A stretch of 42,278 bases of DNA, taken from positions 1-42,278 of the forward strand of contig CAINZT010000072.1 in assembly GCA_903855705.1 (NCBI GenBank). The letters run 5' to 3'. Origin of the DNA: an uncultured Synechococcus sp. (GTDB lineage: Bacteria > Cyanobacteriota > Cyanobacteriia > PCC-6307 > Cyanobiaceae). The position numbers and the translations under genes were made by a program. Every line of letters begins with the position of its first letter. Position 1 is the first letter of the stretch. Shown here one piece after another: positions 8,239 through 16,189 of the stretch. The notes beneath the pieces are model-generated. The model did not search any database, was not told the DNA's origin, and saw nothing but the letters and a program-made list of their open reading frames with translations.

Positions 8239-10006
8239 AGCGTTCCTCGGCGAAGCGATAGAGGGGCCGCCAGACCAGCCGGTTGGTGCCCACCACGAAG
8301 AGGGCCATCACCACCAGGCCCAAGAACAGCCGGGGTTGGTCACCTTGGGCCGTGGCTTCAGCGATATAGGAGCCAATGCCAGGGGTCTTCAGGGTGTGGC
8401 TGCCCCAGGTCACCAGCTCGGCCACGATCGAAGCATTCCAGGCGGCGCCACTGGCGGTGACGGCCCCAGTGATCCAGGCGCTGAACATGGCCGGCAGCAG
8501 GAAACGACGCCAGCGCTGGCGGCCCTTGAGCTGGAACACCTGGCTCATCTCACGCAGGTCATTGGGGATGGCACTGGCACCGGCCGTGACATTAAAAAGC
8601 ACATACCACTGGGCCCCCATGGCCATCAGAACGACGCAGCCATAAAACAGGGGCATCCCAAAGAACAGGAACACCACCGTAAAAAAAGGAAAGAGCAAAT
8701 TAGCCGGGATGCTGGCGAGCATTAACATCACCGGCTGAAGAACGGCTGCCCAACGGGGCCGCAGGCCAATCACCACGGCCAAGGGCAAGAAGATCAACGT
8801 GCTGCCGCCAACCACGGCCAGCACCCGGCCAAAGGTCAGGAGGCCTTGGCCAAAGGCGTTGATGGTTTCGCCTGGGCCCACCTGTTGGATGCTGTGGTGA
8901 AAGGCCACAACCATGGCCACGGCACCGGCCAGCAAGACTAGGTTGTCGAGCCAGCGAGGATCCTGCTTTTGCAAGGGGGCCGGGCCATCGCGGCCGCGGC
9001 TGCGGGTCCAGCGGTTGAGCGAAGCGCCCAAGGGCATCAGGCTCGCGCCTAGCCAATGGCCCAGCTGGCGCAGCAGATCCGATTGCTGCAACATCTCCAA
9101 TAACCAGGACTGACTTGGCGCTGCAGCCGAATTGGTATCCAAGCGAAACTGCTCGCTCCAAGTGACAATTGGTCGCCAAAACAGCTGGTCGGTAATGACA
9201 ATCAACACCAACATCATCAAGAGGGCCCAAAGCACGTAATCGAGCCTTTGGCGAGCAATCGCAGCAGCCACATAGGATCCCAGGCCCGGCAATGTGTAAT
9301 TGGAATTATTGACGCTGATTGCTTCACTCTGGGTGGCAAAAAACCAGCCACCGGCAAAACTCATCATGCCGTTCCAGACCATCGGAATGGCGCTAGCCGG
9401 TAGCTCCAGGCGCACCATCTGCTGCCACCCGGTGAAGCCATAGACCCTAGAAGCCTCGCGCAATTCGGCTGGAATCGTACGCAGGGATTGGTGATAACAG
9501 AAGATCAGGTTCCACACCTGGCCGGTGACGATCGCAAACAGGGCCGCCGATTCCAGGCCCAACAGACTGCCGGGGAACAGGCCAATAAAAAAGGGCACAA
9601 TCACCGCCAGGAAGCCCAGCACCGGCACGGACTGGAGCACATCCACCAGGGGCAACACCAGCCGTTCAGCCACCGCCGAGCGGGCCGTGAGCGAGCCCAC
9701 CGCCACGGCAATCGTGAGCGAGATGGCTAGGGCAATAAACATCCGCAGGGAGGAGCGGGCGGCGTAATAGGGGAGTAGCAGGGGGTTGAGATCGACCCCC
9801 GTGAGCTGGGCCTGGGGATGGAAGCTGACGGCCATCTGGCTGCTGAGGCTGCCAATCCCCACCACCACGGTGAGACCGAGCAACAGCAGGGCGAAATCGA
9901 GCAGCATCGTGCGCGTCCGATCCGGCCGTTCCGCCGAGGCCGAGCTGGGCCTGGCTGCGGATCCGGCCAGTTCAAAGCGGGGAACCCTCCCGGCCTCCAG
10001 TGCCAT
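8228..10006 (-). CDS. ABC transporter double permease (anion-transport type, two fused membrane domains)
   Basis: Inner-membrane permease of 592 residues containing two copies of the binding-protein-dependent permease domain in one chain. Each half has about six helices and an EAA-like loop for docking the ATPase: EASRVYGFTGWQQMVRLELP in the first half and EMSQVFQLKGRQRWRRFLLP in the second. This layout matches the duplicated permease group (COG4986) usually paired with an AAA-associated ATPase, which is exactly the neighbour here. I chose the ATG at 10006; a GTG at 10018 is also in frame. The gene is divergent from pgaB with 122 bases between starts. One chain presumably replaces the normal permease dimer. 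No substrate-binding lipoprotein is in the window, so the importer is either incomplete here or uses a distant one. Confidence 0.88.
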   Translation of the reverse strand: MALEAGRVPRFELAGSAARPSSASAERPDRTRTMLLDFALLLLGLTVVVGIGSLSSQMAVSFHPQAQLTGVDLNPLLLPYYAARSSLRMFIALAISLTIAVAVGSLTARSAVAERLVLPLVDVLQSVPVLGFLAVIVPFFIGLFPGSLLGLESAALFAIVTGQVWNLIFCYHQSLRTIPAELREASRVYGFTGWQQMVRLELPASAIPMVWNGMMSFAGGWFFATQSEAISVNNSNYTLPGLGSYVAAAIARQRLDYVLWALLMMLVLIVITDQLFWRPIVTWSEQFRLDTNSAAAPSQSWLLEMLQQSDLLRQLGHWLGASLMPLGASLNRWTRSRGRDGPAPLQKQDPRWLDNLVLLAGAVAMVVAFHHSIQQVGPGETINAFGQGLLTFGRVLAVVGGSTLIFLPLAVVIGLRPRWAAVLQPVMLMLASIPANLLFPFFTVVFLFFGMPLFYGCVVLMAMGAQWYVLFNVTAGASAIPNDLREMSQVFQLKGRQRWRRFLLPAMFSAWITGAVTASGAAWNASIVAELVTWGSHTLKTPGIGSYIAEATAQGDQPRLFLGLVVMALFVVGTNRLVWRPLYRFAEERYGN

Positions 10007-10128
10007 TGGCCCCCACACAAGCTCTGCTCACTCTGTCACCGCAGGGTTGCGGATCAGCTGTGCCGCAGCGCACCTGGTGGGGGCTTCTCCTTGCCGTTTC
10101 CTTTACCCAGACCAGCAAGAATGGCTCA

Positions 10129-12177
10129 ATGACGACCCGCGACCGCCGCCGCCTGCCCCTGCTTGTGCTGCTAGGCAGCCTGCTTGTGGTCCTTCTCGGA
10201 GGACTGGGTTTGGGGGGTGGCAGCAAGCTGCTGGCCATGGGTTCGGCGGGCCCAAAAGCAACGGCTGGAAGTGATCCGCTGGGCAATTTGGTGGTGCTGG
10301 CCTATCACGACATTGCCGAACAGGATCAGGCTCTGATGCCTGATTTCGCCGTGACACCGGCCCATTTTCAGGATCAAATCGCCTGGTTGAAGGAGCACGG
10401 CAGACATTTCGTCTCCGTCGATCAGGTGATCGCTGCCCGGGCCGGCAGGGCTCCCCTGCCCAGCAATCCTGTGCTGGTCAGCTTTGATGACGGCTTCCGC
10501 AGTGTGTACACCACGGCCTTCCCGGTGTTGAAGCGCTACAAGGTTCCGGCTGTTCTGGGCCTGGTGGGCAGCTGGTTGACTCCGGAGTCGGGCCCAGTCC
10601 ATTTTGGCGATGACCTGGTGGCCCGGGAGCGGTTCCTCAGCTGGGAGCAACTGAGAACCCTGATGGCCAGTGGTCTGATCGAGCCCGCCAGCCACACCTA
10701 CGACCTCCATAAGGGCATCAACGGCAACCCCCAGGGCAATTCCGAGCCAGCCGTTACCACCCGCCTTTATCAGGCCGATCGGGGCTACGAAAGCGAATCG
10801 GCCTACCGCCAACGGCTACGGGCCGACCTGGCCCTGAACAGCAGCACCCTGGAGCGCCAGCTCGGCCGCCGCCCCCGGGTCGTGATCTGGCCCTACGGCC
10901 GCTACAACCAGACTTCTGCTGCCGTGGCCAGCGAACTGGGCATGCCGGTGGGCCTCAGCCTCGACGACGGAACCAATGGCAGCAAGGTGCCCCTCACCGC
11001 CCTGCGCCGCATCCTGATGACCCAGGAGATGGGGGCCACCGCAGGCCTGGCGAAGGAACTGGAATTTCGCCGCCGCGATCTCGGCGACACGGCCCGGGCC
11101 GTCAAGGTGATGCACGTGGATCTAGACACGATCCATGATCCCGACCCCAAGCAAACTGAACGCAACTTGAAGTTGCTGCTCGAACGCATCAATGCGATGG
11201 GGGTCAACACCGTGTATCTCCAGGCCTTCGCCGATCCCCAGGGGCGCGGCTCAGCGGAGGCCCTCTATTTCCCTAACCGGCACATGCCGGTCAAGGAGGA
11301 CCTTTTCAACCATGTGGCCTGGGAGATTCGCACCCGCACCCGGGTTCGCCGCCTCTATGCCTGGATGCCGGTACTGGCCTTCGAACTACCGGCCACCGAG
11401 CCAACGGCCAACCTCACTGTGGAGACCCAACCCAGCCACAACGGCCACCTGGCCATGGGGTATCACCGCCTCTCTCCCTTTGCCCCCAAGGCCATGCAGG
11501 TGGTCTCGGAGATCTATGAGGATCTCTCACGCCGAGCCACCTTCGATGGGTTGATCTTCCACGACGACGCCACCCTGTCCGATTACGAGGACGCCAGCCC
11601 CGGGGCCCAGGCCCAGTACCGCGCCTGGGGGCTGCCCACGGACCTGGCAGCAATTCGCGCCAGTGACCAACTGCTGGGGCGCTGGACCACCCTCAAAACC
11701 GAAGCGCTGCAACAGCTCACCTTGGACCTGGCGCGGAAGGTTGTTCCCAACCAGCCCCAGCTGCGCACGGCCCGTAACCTCTATGCCCAGGTTGTGCTCA
11801 ATCCCCATGCCGAGGCTTGGTTTAGCCAGTCCCTCGACTACGCCCTGCGCGACTACGACTTCACGGCCGTGGAGGCCATGCCTTACATGGAGCAGGCCAA
11901 CGATGCCCATGCCTTTTTCCTTGAGATGGTGAAGATGGTGAAGGAGAAACCCAAGGGCCTCAGCAAGGTGGTGTTTGAACTGCAAAGCACCGATTGGCGT
12001 ACCCACCAGGACATCCCCACTGCCCAGCTTGCCGGCCAGTTTGAGACCCTTTATCAACTTGGAGCCCAGCACGTGGGGTATTACCCCGACAGCCCCTTTC
12101 GGAATAATCCTGTGCCAGCCACTTTGAAACCCGTCTTTGACGCCCATTCCAGTGAACCGCTGCTGAAACCCTCCTGA
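10129..12177 (+). CDS. pgaB: Poly-beta-1,6-N-acetyl-D-glucosamine N-deacetylase (PgaB-like)
   Basis: Periplasmic enzyme that partly deacetylates the exopolysaccharide PNAG during export. A positive N-terminus (TTRDRRR) and a hydrophobic helix (LPLLVLLGSLLVVLLGG) form a signal or anchor; there is no lipobox Cys, unlike E. coli PgaB. The NodB-type deacetylase domain shows LAYHDI (H60, D61), SFDDGF (D120, D121), and SHTYDLH with H189 and H194. Its spacing of the metal-binding histidines matches E. coli PgaB. From about residue 325 a second domain begins (MHVDLDTIHDPDPKQTERNL, GVNTVYLQAFADP), corresponding to the glycosidase-like C-terminal domain of PgaB (GH153). At 682 residues it is full length. 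I chose the ATG at 10129; the frame is open to a TTG at 10000. It overlaps pgaC by one base (TGATG). Confidence 0.92.
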   Translation: MTTRDRRRLPLLVLLGSLLVVLLGGLGLGGGSKLLAMGSAGPKATAGSDPLGNLVVLAYHDIAEQDQALMPDFAVTPAHFQDQIAWLKEHGRHFVSVDQVIAARAGRAPLPSNPVLVSFDDGFRSVYTTAFPVLKRYKVPAVLGLVGSWLTPESGPVHFGDDLVARERFLSWEQLRTLMASGLIEPASHTYDLHKGINGNPQGNSEPAVTTRLYQADRGYESESAYRQRLRADLALNSSTLERQLGRRPRVVIWPYGRYNQTSAAVASELGMPVGLSLDDGTNGSKVPLTALRRILMTQEMGATAGLAKELEFRRRDLGDTARAVKVMHVDLDTIHDPDPKQTERNLKLLLERINAMGVNTVYLQAFADPQGRGSAEALYFPNRHMPVKEDLFNHVAWEIRTRTRVRRLYAWMPVLAFELPATEPTANLTVETQPSHNGHLAMGYHRLSPFAPKAMQVVSEIYEDLSRRATFDGLIFHDDATLSDYEDASPGAQAQYRAWGLPTDLAAIRASDQLLGRWTTLKTEALQQLTLDLARKVVPNQPQLRTARNLYAQVVLNPHAEAWFSQSLDYALRDYDFTAVEAMPYMEQANDAHAFFLEMVKMVKEKPKGLSKVVFELQSTDWRTHQDIPTAQLAGQFETLYQLGAQHVGYYPDSPFRNNPVPATLKPVFDAHSSEPLLKPS

Positions 12178-13445
12178 TGGCAGCAGCCCTCGGGCTCTTT
12201 GTGGTGGGCTATCCACTCATGATGGCCCTAGCTTGGATTGGCTTAGCCGTGGCCTACACCATCACCCGGGAATGGCCGGAGCGCTGGTTAGCCAGACCAC
12301 CGCAACTACCTGGAGCCCGTTCCCCCAGCGCGATTCCGGTGAGTGTGCTGATCCCCTGCTTCAACGAGGGGGACACCCTGGCCGAAACGATTGCTAGTGC
12401 CTGCAGGCTTGATTGGCCCGAATGGGAGGTGATCGCCATCAATGACGGCAGCAGCGATGACACCGGCTCCCAGCTGGAGGCCTTGACCGACCTGCAGCCG
12501 AGGCTGCGGGTGGTCCATCTGGCCAGCAACCAGGGCAAGGCCCTAGCCCTGCGGGCTGGGGCCCTCCTGGCCCGCCATGAGTTCTTGCTCTGCATCGATG
12601 CCGATGCCCTACTCGACCCCCAGGCCCTGGCCTGGATGGTGCGCCATCTGGAGGCCAATCCCCACATCGGCGCCGTCACCGGCAACCCCCGCATCCGCAA
12701 CCGCACCAGCCTGTTTGGTCGGCTCCAGGTGGGCGAATTCTCGATGATCATCGGCTTGATTAAACGGGCCCAATCCATGCTTGGGGGCCTGTTCTGCGTG
12801 TCTGGGGTGATTGGCCTGTTTCGGCGCAGTGCCCTCAGCAGCGTTGACTTCTGGAGCGCCGATTGCCTGACCGAGGACATCGACATCACCTGGAAACTGC
12901 AACGGTCCGGCTGGCAGGTGGCCTACGAACCCCATGCCCTGATCTGGATCCTGATGCCCGAAACCCTCGTCGGGCTCTGGAAACAACGGTTGCGCTGGGC
13001 CCAAGGGGGGCAGCAGGTGTTAGTCGCCAATGCCGATTTGCTGTTCAGGCCCCGCCAATGGCAGTTGCTGCCCTTACTGATTGAACCGCTGCTCAGCCTG
13101 ATCTGGGCCTATGCCCTGATCGCGGCGATCCTGCTCAGCCTGGCCGGCGGCTTAGGCAGTTTCGGCTCGGCCCTCAGTCCCCATGGACTGGCCCTGGTGC
13201 TGCTCTCGGTGTCTGCCCTTCAGTTCACGGTCAGCTTTTGGCTAGATCGCCCCTATGACCGGGGCCTGGGTCGCAACAGCGTCTGGATGATCTGGTATCC
13301 ATTCGCCTTCTGGCTGCTCTGTTTTTTTGCCTCGGTGGTGGCCCTACCCAGGGTGATCTGGGGACTGGTCCAGCAGCGTCGTAAGCCCGGCGCCGTCAGC
13401 GATCGGGCCCGCTGGGTGAGTCCCGACCGGGGCCGGCGCATTTAA
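12177..13445 (+). CDS. pgaC: PNAG synthase glycosyltransferase (PgaC-like, GT2)
   Basis: Membrane glycosyltransferase that polymerises UDP-GlcNAc into beta-1,6-linked poly-N-acetylglucosamine and passes it across the inner membrane. It has 422 residues. An N-terminal helix is followed by the GT2 domain: VLIPCFNEGDTL, the nucleotide-sugar aspartates in INDGSSDD and CIDADALLDPQ, the catalytic-base motif TEDIDITWKL (from residue 232) and the acceptor motif QRLRWAQGG (from 270, Q/RxxRW type). Three or four C-terminal helices follow. The start codon shares one base with the pgaB stop, so the two are translationally coupled. In E. coli the PgaC-PgaD complex is activated by cyclic-di-GMP; whether that holds here is inference. 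Confidence 0.92.
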   Translation: MAAALGLFVVGYPLMMALAWIGLAVAYTITREWPERWLARPPQLPGARSPSAIPVSVLIPCFNEGDTLAETIASACRLDWPEWEVIAINDGSSDDTGSQLEALTDLQPRLRVVHLASNQGKALALRAGALLARHEFLLCIDADALLDPQALAWMVRHLEANPHIGAVTGNPRIRNRTSLFGRLQVGEFSMIIGLIKRAQSMLGGLFCVSGVIGLFRRSALSSVDFWSADCLTEDIDITWKLQRSGWQVAYEPHALIWILMPETLVGLWKQRLRWAQGGQQVLVANADLLFRPRQWQLLPLLIEPLLSLIWAYALIAAILLSLAGGLGSFGSALSPHGLALVLLSVSALQFTVSFWLDRPYDRGLGRNSVWMIWYPFAFWLLCFFASVVALPRVIWGLVQQRRKPGAVSDRARWVSPDRGRRI

Positions 13446-13471
13446 GTCGATCTCTTACCGAAAACTTCACA

Positions 13472-13495
13472 GTTGTCCGTAACGATGGTGACAAC
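13472..13495. promoter_or_regulatory. Inverted repeat before the pgaD-like gene, possible operator
   Basis: GTTGTC and GACAAC form a perfect six-base inverted repeat with a 12-base spacer, in the only gap (70 bases) inside the pga-regulator gene run. Six-base arms can occur by chance, so this is only a candidate binding site. Confidence 0.25.
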
Positions 13496-13515
13496 CTTCG
13501 CGTTCTCCACCTACC

Positions 13516-14049
13516 GTGAGCGCCCTTTCACCGATAAAGGCCCTGCCAGCGCTGCGGTTGCCCCTGGGCAGCGATGGCCGACCCACGGTTGAACCGATCA
13601 TTGACCTGCGTCCAAGCCTGGGCTGGACAACCCGGCTACCGGCCCAGCTGCTCACGGTTGGCCTGTGGGGTGTGGGTCTCTACCTTGCGGCCGTGCCCCT
13701 AAGTCGGGTGCCAGCAACCCTGGCCACCGCTGCCGCCCTTACCGGCGTATCGGGCCTCCCCCTGGTGGGCCTGGTGGCCCTGCGCAGCGGTCGCACCAGT
13801 CAGCGAAGCGAGTCCAGGCAGTTGGTTGATGCAGCCAGGCAGCCCCTGCCCATTGCAGTGCATCGCGATCCGCCCCGTCAGGAGCTGGCGGCCTTGGTGG
13901 GCATTGATGAAGCCAGTCTGTTTCGTGGTCGCCATGCCCGGATTTGCACGGTGCACCACAACAGCGCTGGGGAGTTGGAAGCGATTCACGCCTGCCAACC
14001 GATGATCGGCTTTCGACTCGCCAGCCGTGATGCGCATCCTGTTGGCTGA
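13516..14049 (+). CDS. pgaD: Probable PgaD-like subunit of PNAG synthase
   Basis: The protein is 177 residues from a GTG start that lacks a clear ribosome binding site. Two hydrophobic helices (about 43-64 and 68-90) are followed by a soluble tail of about 85 residues. The N-terminal EPIIDLRPSLGWTTR resembles the segment before the first helix of PgaD proteins. The tail (ELAALVGIDEASLFRGRHAR, then VHHNSAGELEAI) can be lined up with the end of E. coli PgaD ([21 protein letters not shown], then SQGQIKMVV, as I recall it). Position after pgaB-pgaC also fits. PgaD is needed for PgaC stability and cyclic-di-GMP sensing in E. coli. It is about 40 residues longer than E. coli PgaD. The 3' end overlaps the response regulator gene by 20 bases. 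Confidence 0.7.
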   Translation: MSALSPIKALPALRLPLGSDGRPTVEPIIDLRPSLGWTTRLPAQLLTVGLWGVGLYLAAVPLSRVPATLATAAALTGVSGLPLVGLVALRSGRTSQRSESRQLVDAARQPLPIAVHRDPPRQELAALVGIDEASLFRGRHARICTVHHNSAGELEAIHACQPMIGFRLASRDAHPVG

Positions 14050-14710
14050 GGACGACATTCGCTTGGCCGAACCGCTGAGTGAATTTCTGACTCGGGAACA
14101 CCACAGCGTCACCTGGTTGAGCGATGGCCAGCAAGCCCTCGATAGCCTGCTGGACGGCGGCTATCAACTGGCCCTACTCGACTGGATGCTGCCCAGCCGC
14201 GATGGCCTCTCGATCGTGCGTGAAATGCGTCGGCGCGGCGACACCACGTTGGTGTTGATGCTGACGGCCCGCGATGGCCTCAACGACATGGTGGAGGGTC
14301 TCCAGGCTGGGGCCGATGACTATCTGGTCAAACCCTTTCGCATGGGGGAACTGGCCGCCCGGATCCGTTCCCTAGAGCGCCGCAGCGACCGCCCCTACCA
14401 ACCGAGTCAACTGGTCTGGAACGACCTGGAACTGGACAGCCAGGCGGGCCAGCTCTGGTGCCAGGGCAAGGCCATCCCCCTGACCAGCAAGGAACTGCAA
14501 CTGCTGGAGTGGTTTCTGCGCCATCCCGGCCAGCTGTTCAGCCGTAGCCAGCTGCTGGATCGGTTGTGGACTTTGGATGCTTCCGCTGGCGAGGACACGG
14601 TCAAAACCCACCTCAATAACTTGCGGCGCAAATTGCGAAGCAGCAGCGGCGTCGACCCGATCGAAACGGTGCACGGCCTCGGCTATCGGCTGCGGAGCTC
14701 CCAAGCATGA
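14030..14710 (+). CDS. OmpR/PhoB-family response regulator
   Basis: DNA-binding response regulator of 226 residues. Receiver domain: acidic pocket E7, D8, D9; phosphoacceptor D51 in LLDWMLP; T79; and K101 in DDYLVKPF. C-terminal winged-helix domain, about residues 125-225: LTSKELQLLEWFLRHPGQLFSRSQLLDRLW, ending VKTHLNNLRRKLRSS and ETVHGLGYRL. The ATG at 14030 is chosen over the GTG three bases upstream because it gives the usual MRILLAEDD start. It overlaps the pgaD-like gene by 20 bases and the kinase gene by 4 (ATGA), so all three are probably made from one message. The LLDWMLP pocket and the partner kinase recall the cyanobacterial ManR/NrsR/RppA group, but I cannot name the stimulus. Confidence 0.93.
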   Translation: MRILLAEDDIRLAEPLSEFLTREHHSVTWLSDGQQALDSLLDGGYQLALLDWMLPSRDGLSIVREMRRRGDTTLVLMLTARDGLNDMVEGLQAGADDYLVKPFRMGELAARIRSLERRSDRPYQPSQLVWNDLELDSQAGQLWCQGKAIPLTSKELQLLEWFLRHPGQLFSRSQLLDRLWTLDASAGEDTVKTHLNNLRRKLRSSSGVDPIETVHGLGYRLRSSQA

Positions 14711-16026
14711 TCGATCCCTTCCATCCCCAAGGCCCCACGGCTCGCCCTGCCACGCCATTGCGGCGCCAGCAGCGCGAGCTAATGCTCCTCTACTTAGGCA
14801 GCCTGGCAGGCCTGCTTTTGATTGTGGCTGCCGTCGTTCGCGGCGTCTACCGGGCTGGCGAATTGACCGACATGCGCAGCCGCCTGGTGGTAATCGCCGA
14901 AAGCATCGCCGACTTTCCCCTGCCGGCTTCGGGCTCAGAAGCCAATCTGCAGGAAGCCCGCAAGGATTTCGCCTCAACCCATCAACAACTGGAGTGGTTT
15001 TCCGGGAGACATCACCGCCCCCTGGCGCGCTTGGGGGAATTGCGCAACCTGGGCCCCCTGCCGAAACCCAATCTCCATAAAAAGATCTACTGGCAGCAAG
15101 GGAGCGATTGGCTGGCGGTGGTGCGTCCCGTGGATGCGGCTGGCAGCGAGTTCGATGGCACCCCCCGGATCTGGTTGCGGGTGAGTGAAAGCCTCGAACC
15201 CACCGAAGCCCGCTTACACCAACTGGATCTGGCCCTAGCCCTGGCCGTGATCCTGGCCTTTGCCCTTAGCGCTGCTGCCTCCCTATTGCTCACCCGCAAG
15301 GCCGTCCAACCGTTGGAGATGAGCCTGAGGCGGCTACGCCAATTCAGCCTTGATGCCTCCCATGAACTGCGAGGCCCCTTGGCCGCCCTGGCCGCCAATG
15401 CCGAGATGGGGCTGCTGGATGGGGGGGCTGAACCCTTTCAACAACGCAAACGCTTTGAGGCAATCGCCAGTGCCACAGGCCAGATGGAATACCTGGTGGA
15501 GGATTTATTGTTACTGGCTCGCCAAGATGAGGGTCGCCTCGACCACCCCAGATCCCTGGATCTTGCACAGCTATTAGAAGAACAATTAGACCTGCACCGC
15601 GATAGTTTTTCCTTAGGCCAGCAACAGCTGGACGTAGAGATTGAACCCCAACTCATGCTGCAGGGTCAGGTAACGCTGCTGCAACGGTTGCTTCGCAACC
15701 TGCTCGATAATGCCCAGCGTTATACCCCAGCCGGAGGGACTGTGACCGTGCAAGCCAGGCGTAGGGGGTCGTTGATCACGATCTCAATTGCCGACACTGG
15801 CATCGGCCTCAGCCCAGAAGAACTGCCCCGGGTGTTTGATCGCTTCTGGCGGGCCAGCGCGGACCGCAGCCAGGGAGGCTCAGGCTTGGGCCTGGCCATC
15901 GCCAATCGCATCTGCATCGCCCATGGTGGTTCGATCCGGGTCACGAGCCAACAGGGCAAGGGCAGTTGCTTTTTGGTGGAACTGCCGGCTTTGCCGATGG
16001 CGGCGGGACGCTCGAAATCCTCTTGA
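14707..16026 (+). CDS. Membrane sensor histidine kinase, partner of the preceding regulator
   Basis: Two-component sensor of 439 residues. TM1 lies at about 24-47 and TM2 at about 173-198, enclosing a periplasmic sensor of about 125 residues that includes LEWFSGRHHRPLARLG. This segment recalls the sensor region of cyanobacterial metal or redox kinases of the NrsS/RppB type, a weak resemblance. There is no recognisable HAMP beyond a short linker. The HisKA motif is SLDASHELRGPLAAL with phospho-acceptor H219. ATP-binding motifs are the N box NLLDNAQRYTP, DTGIGL, FDRFWRA and GGSGLGLAI. The start overlaps the regulator stop by four bases. Being behind pgaBCD, it may tune exopolysaccharide synthesis, which is inference from position. 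Confidence 0.93.
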   Translation: MIDPFHPQGPTARPATPLRRQQRELMLLYLGSLAGLLLIVAAVVRGVYRAGELTDMRSRLVVIAESIADFPLPASGSEANLQEARKDFASTHQQLEWFSGRHHRPLARLGELRNLGPLPKPNLHKKIYWQQGSDWLAVVRPVDAAGSEFDGTPRIWLRVSESLEPTEARLHQLDLALALAVILAFALSAAASLLLTRKAVQPLEMSLRRLRQFSLDASHELRGPLAALAANAEMGLLDGGAEPFQQRKRFEAIASATGQMEYLVEDLLLLARQDEGRLDHPRSLDLAQLLEEQLDLHRDSFSLGQQQLDVEIEPQLMLQGQVTLLQRLLRNLLDNAQRYTPAGGTVTVQARRRGSLITISIADTGIGLSPEELPRVFDRFWRASADRSQGGSGLGLAIANRICIAHGGSIRVTSQQGKGSCFLVELPALPMAAGRSKSS

Positions 16027-16189
16027 TTCCTTCAAGAAGCTAATAAAGGGACACACCTGAGTGAACAATCCAGCTGATTGGCGCAGGGCACCTGGCCAGT
16101 TGATCGTTAAATCGCTGCGACAGGAGCTGGCATGGGGCCATGGCCATCCCTAGGGTGCCAGCAGCTACCGCTCCCCTGGCATTCGTTGC

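Noticed and set aside
14030-16026. Naming the two-component pair ManR/ManS or NrsR/NrsS
   Set aside because: Resemblance in the DWMLP pocket and the LEWF periplasmic segment is too general, and the neighbours are polysaccharide genes, not metal transporters.
16127-16160. GGCCATGGCC palindrome upstream of cysK as a CysB/CysR-type operator
   Set aside because: A ten-base GC-rich palindrome of this kind is common in this sequence and does not match a known sulfur regulator site.
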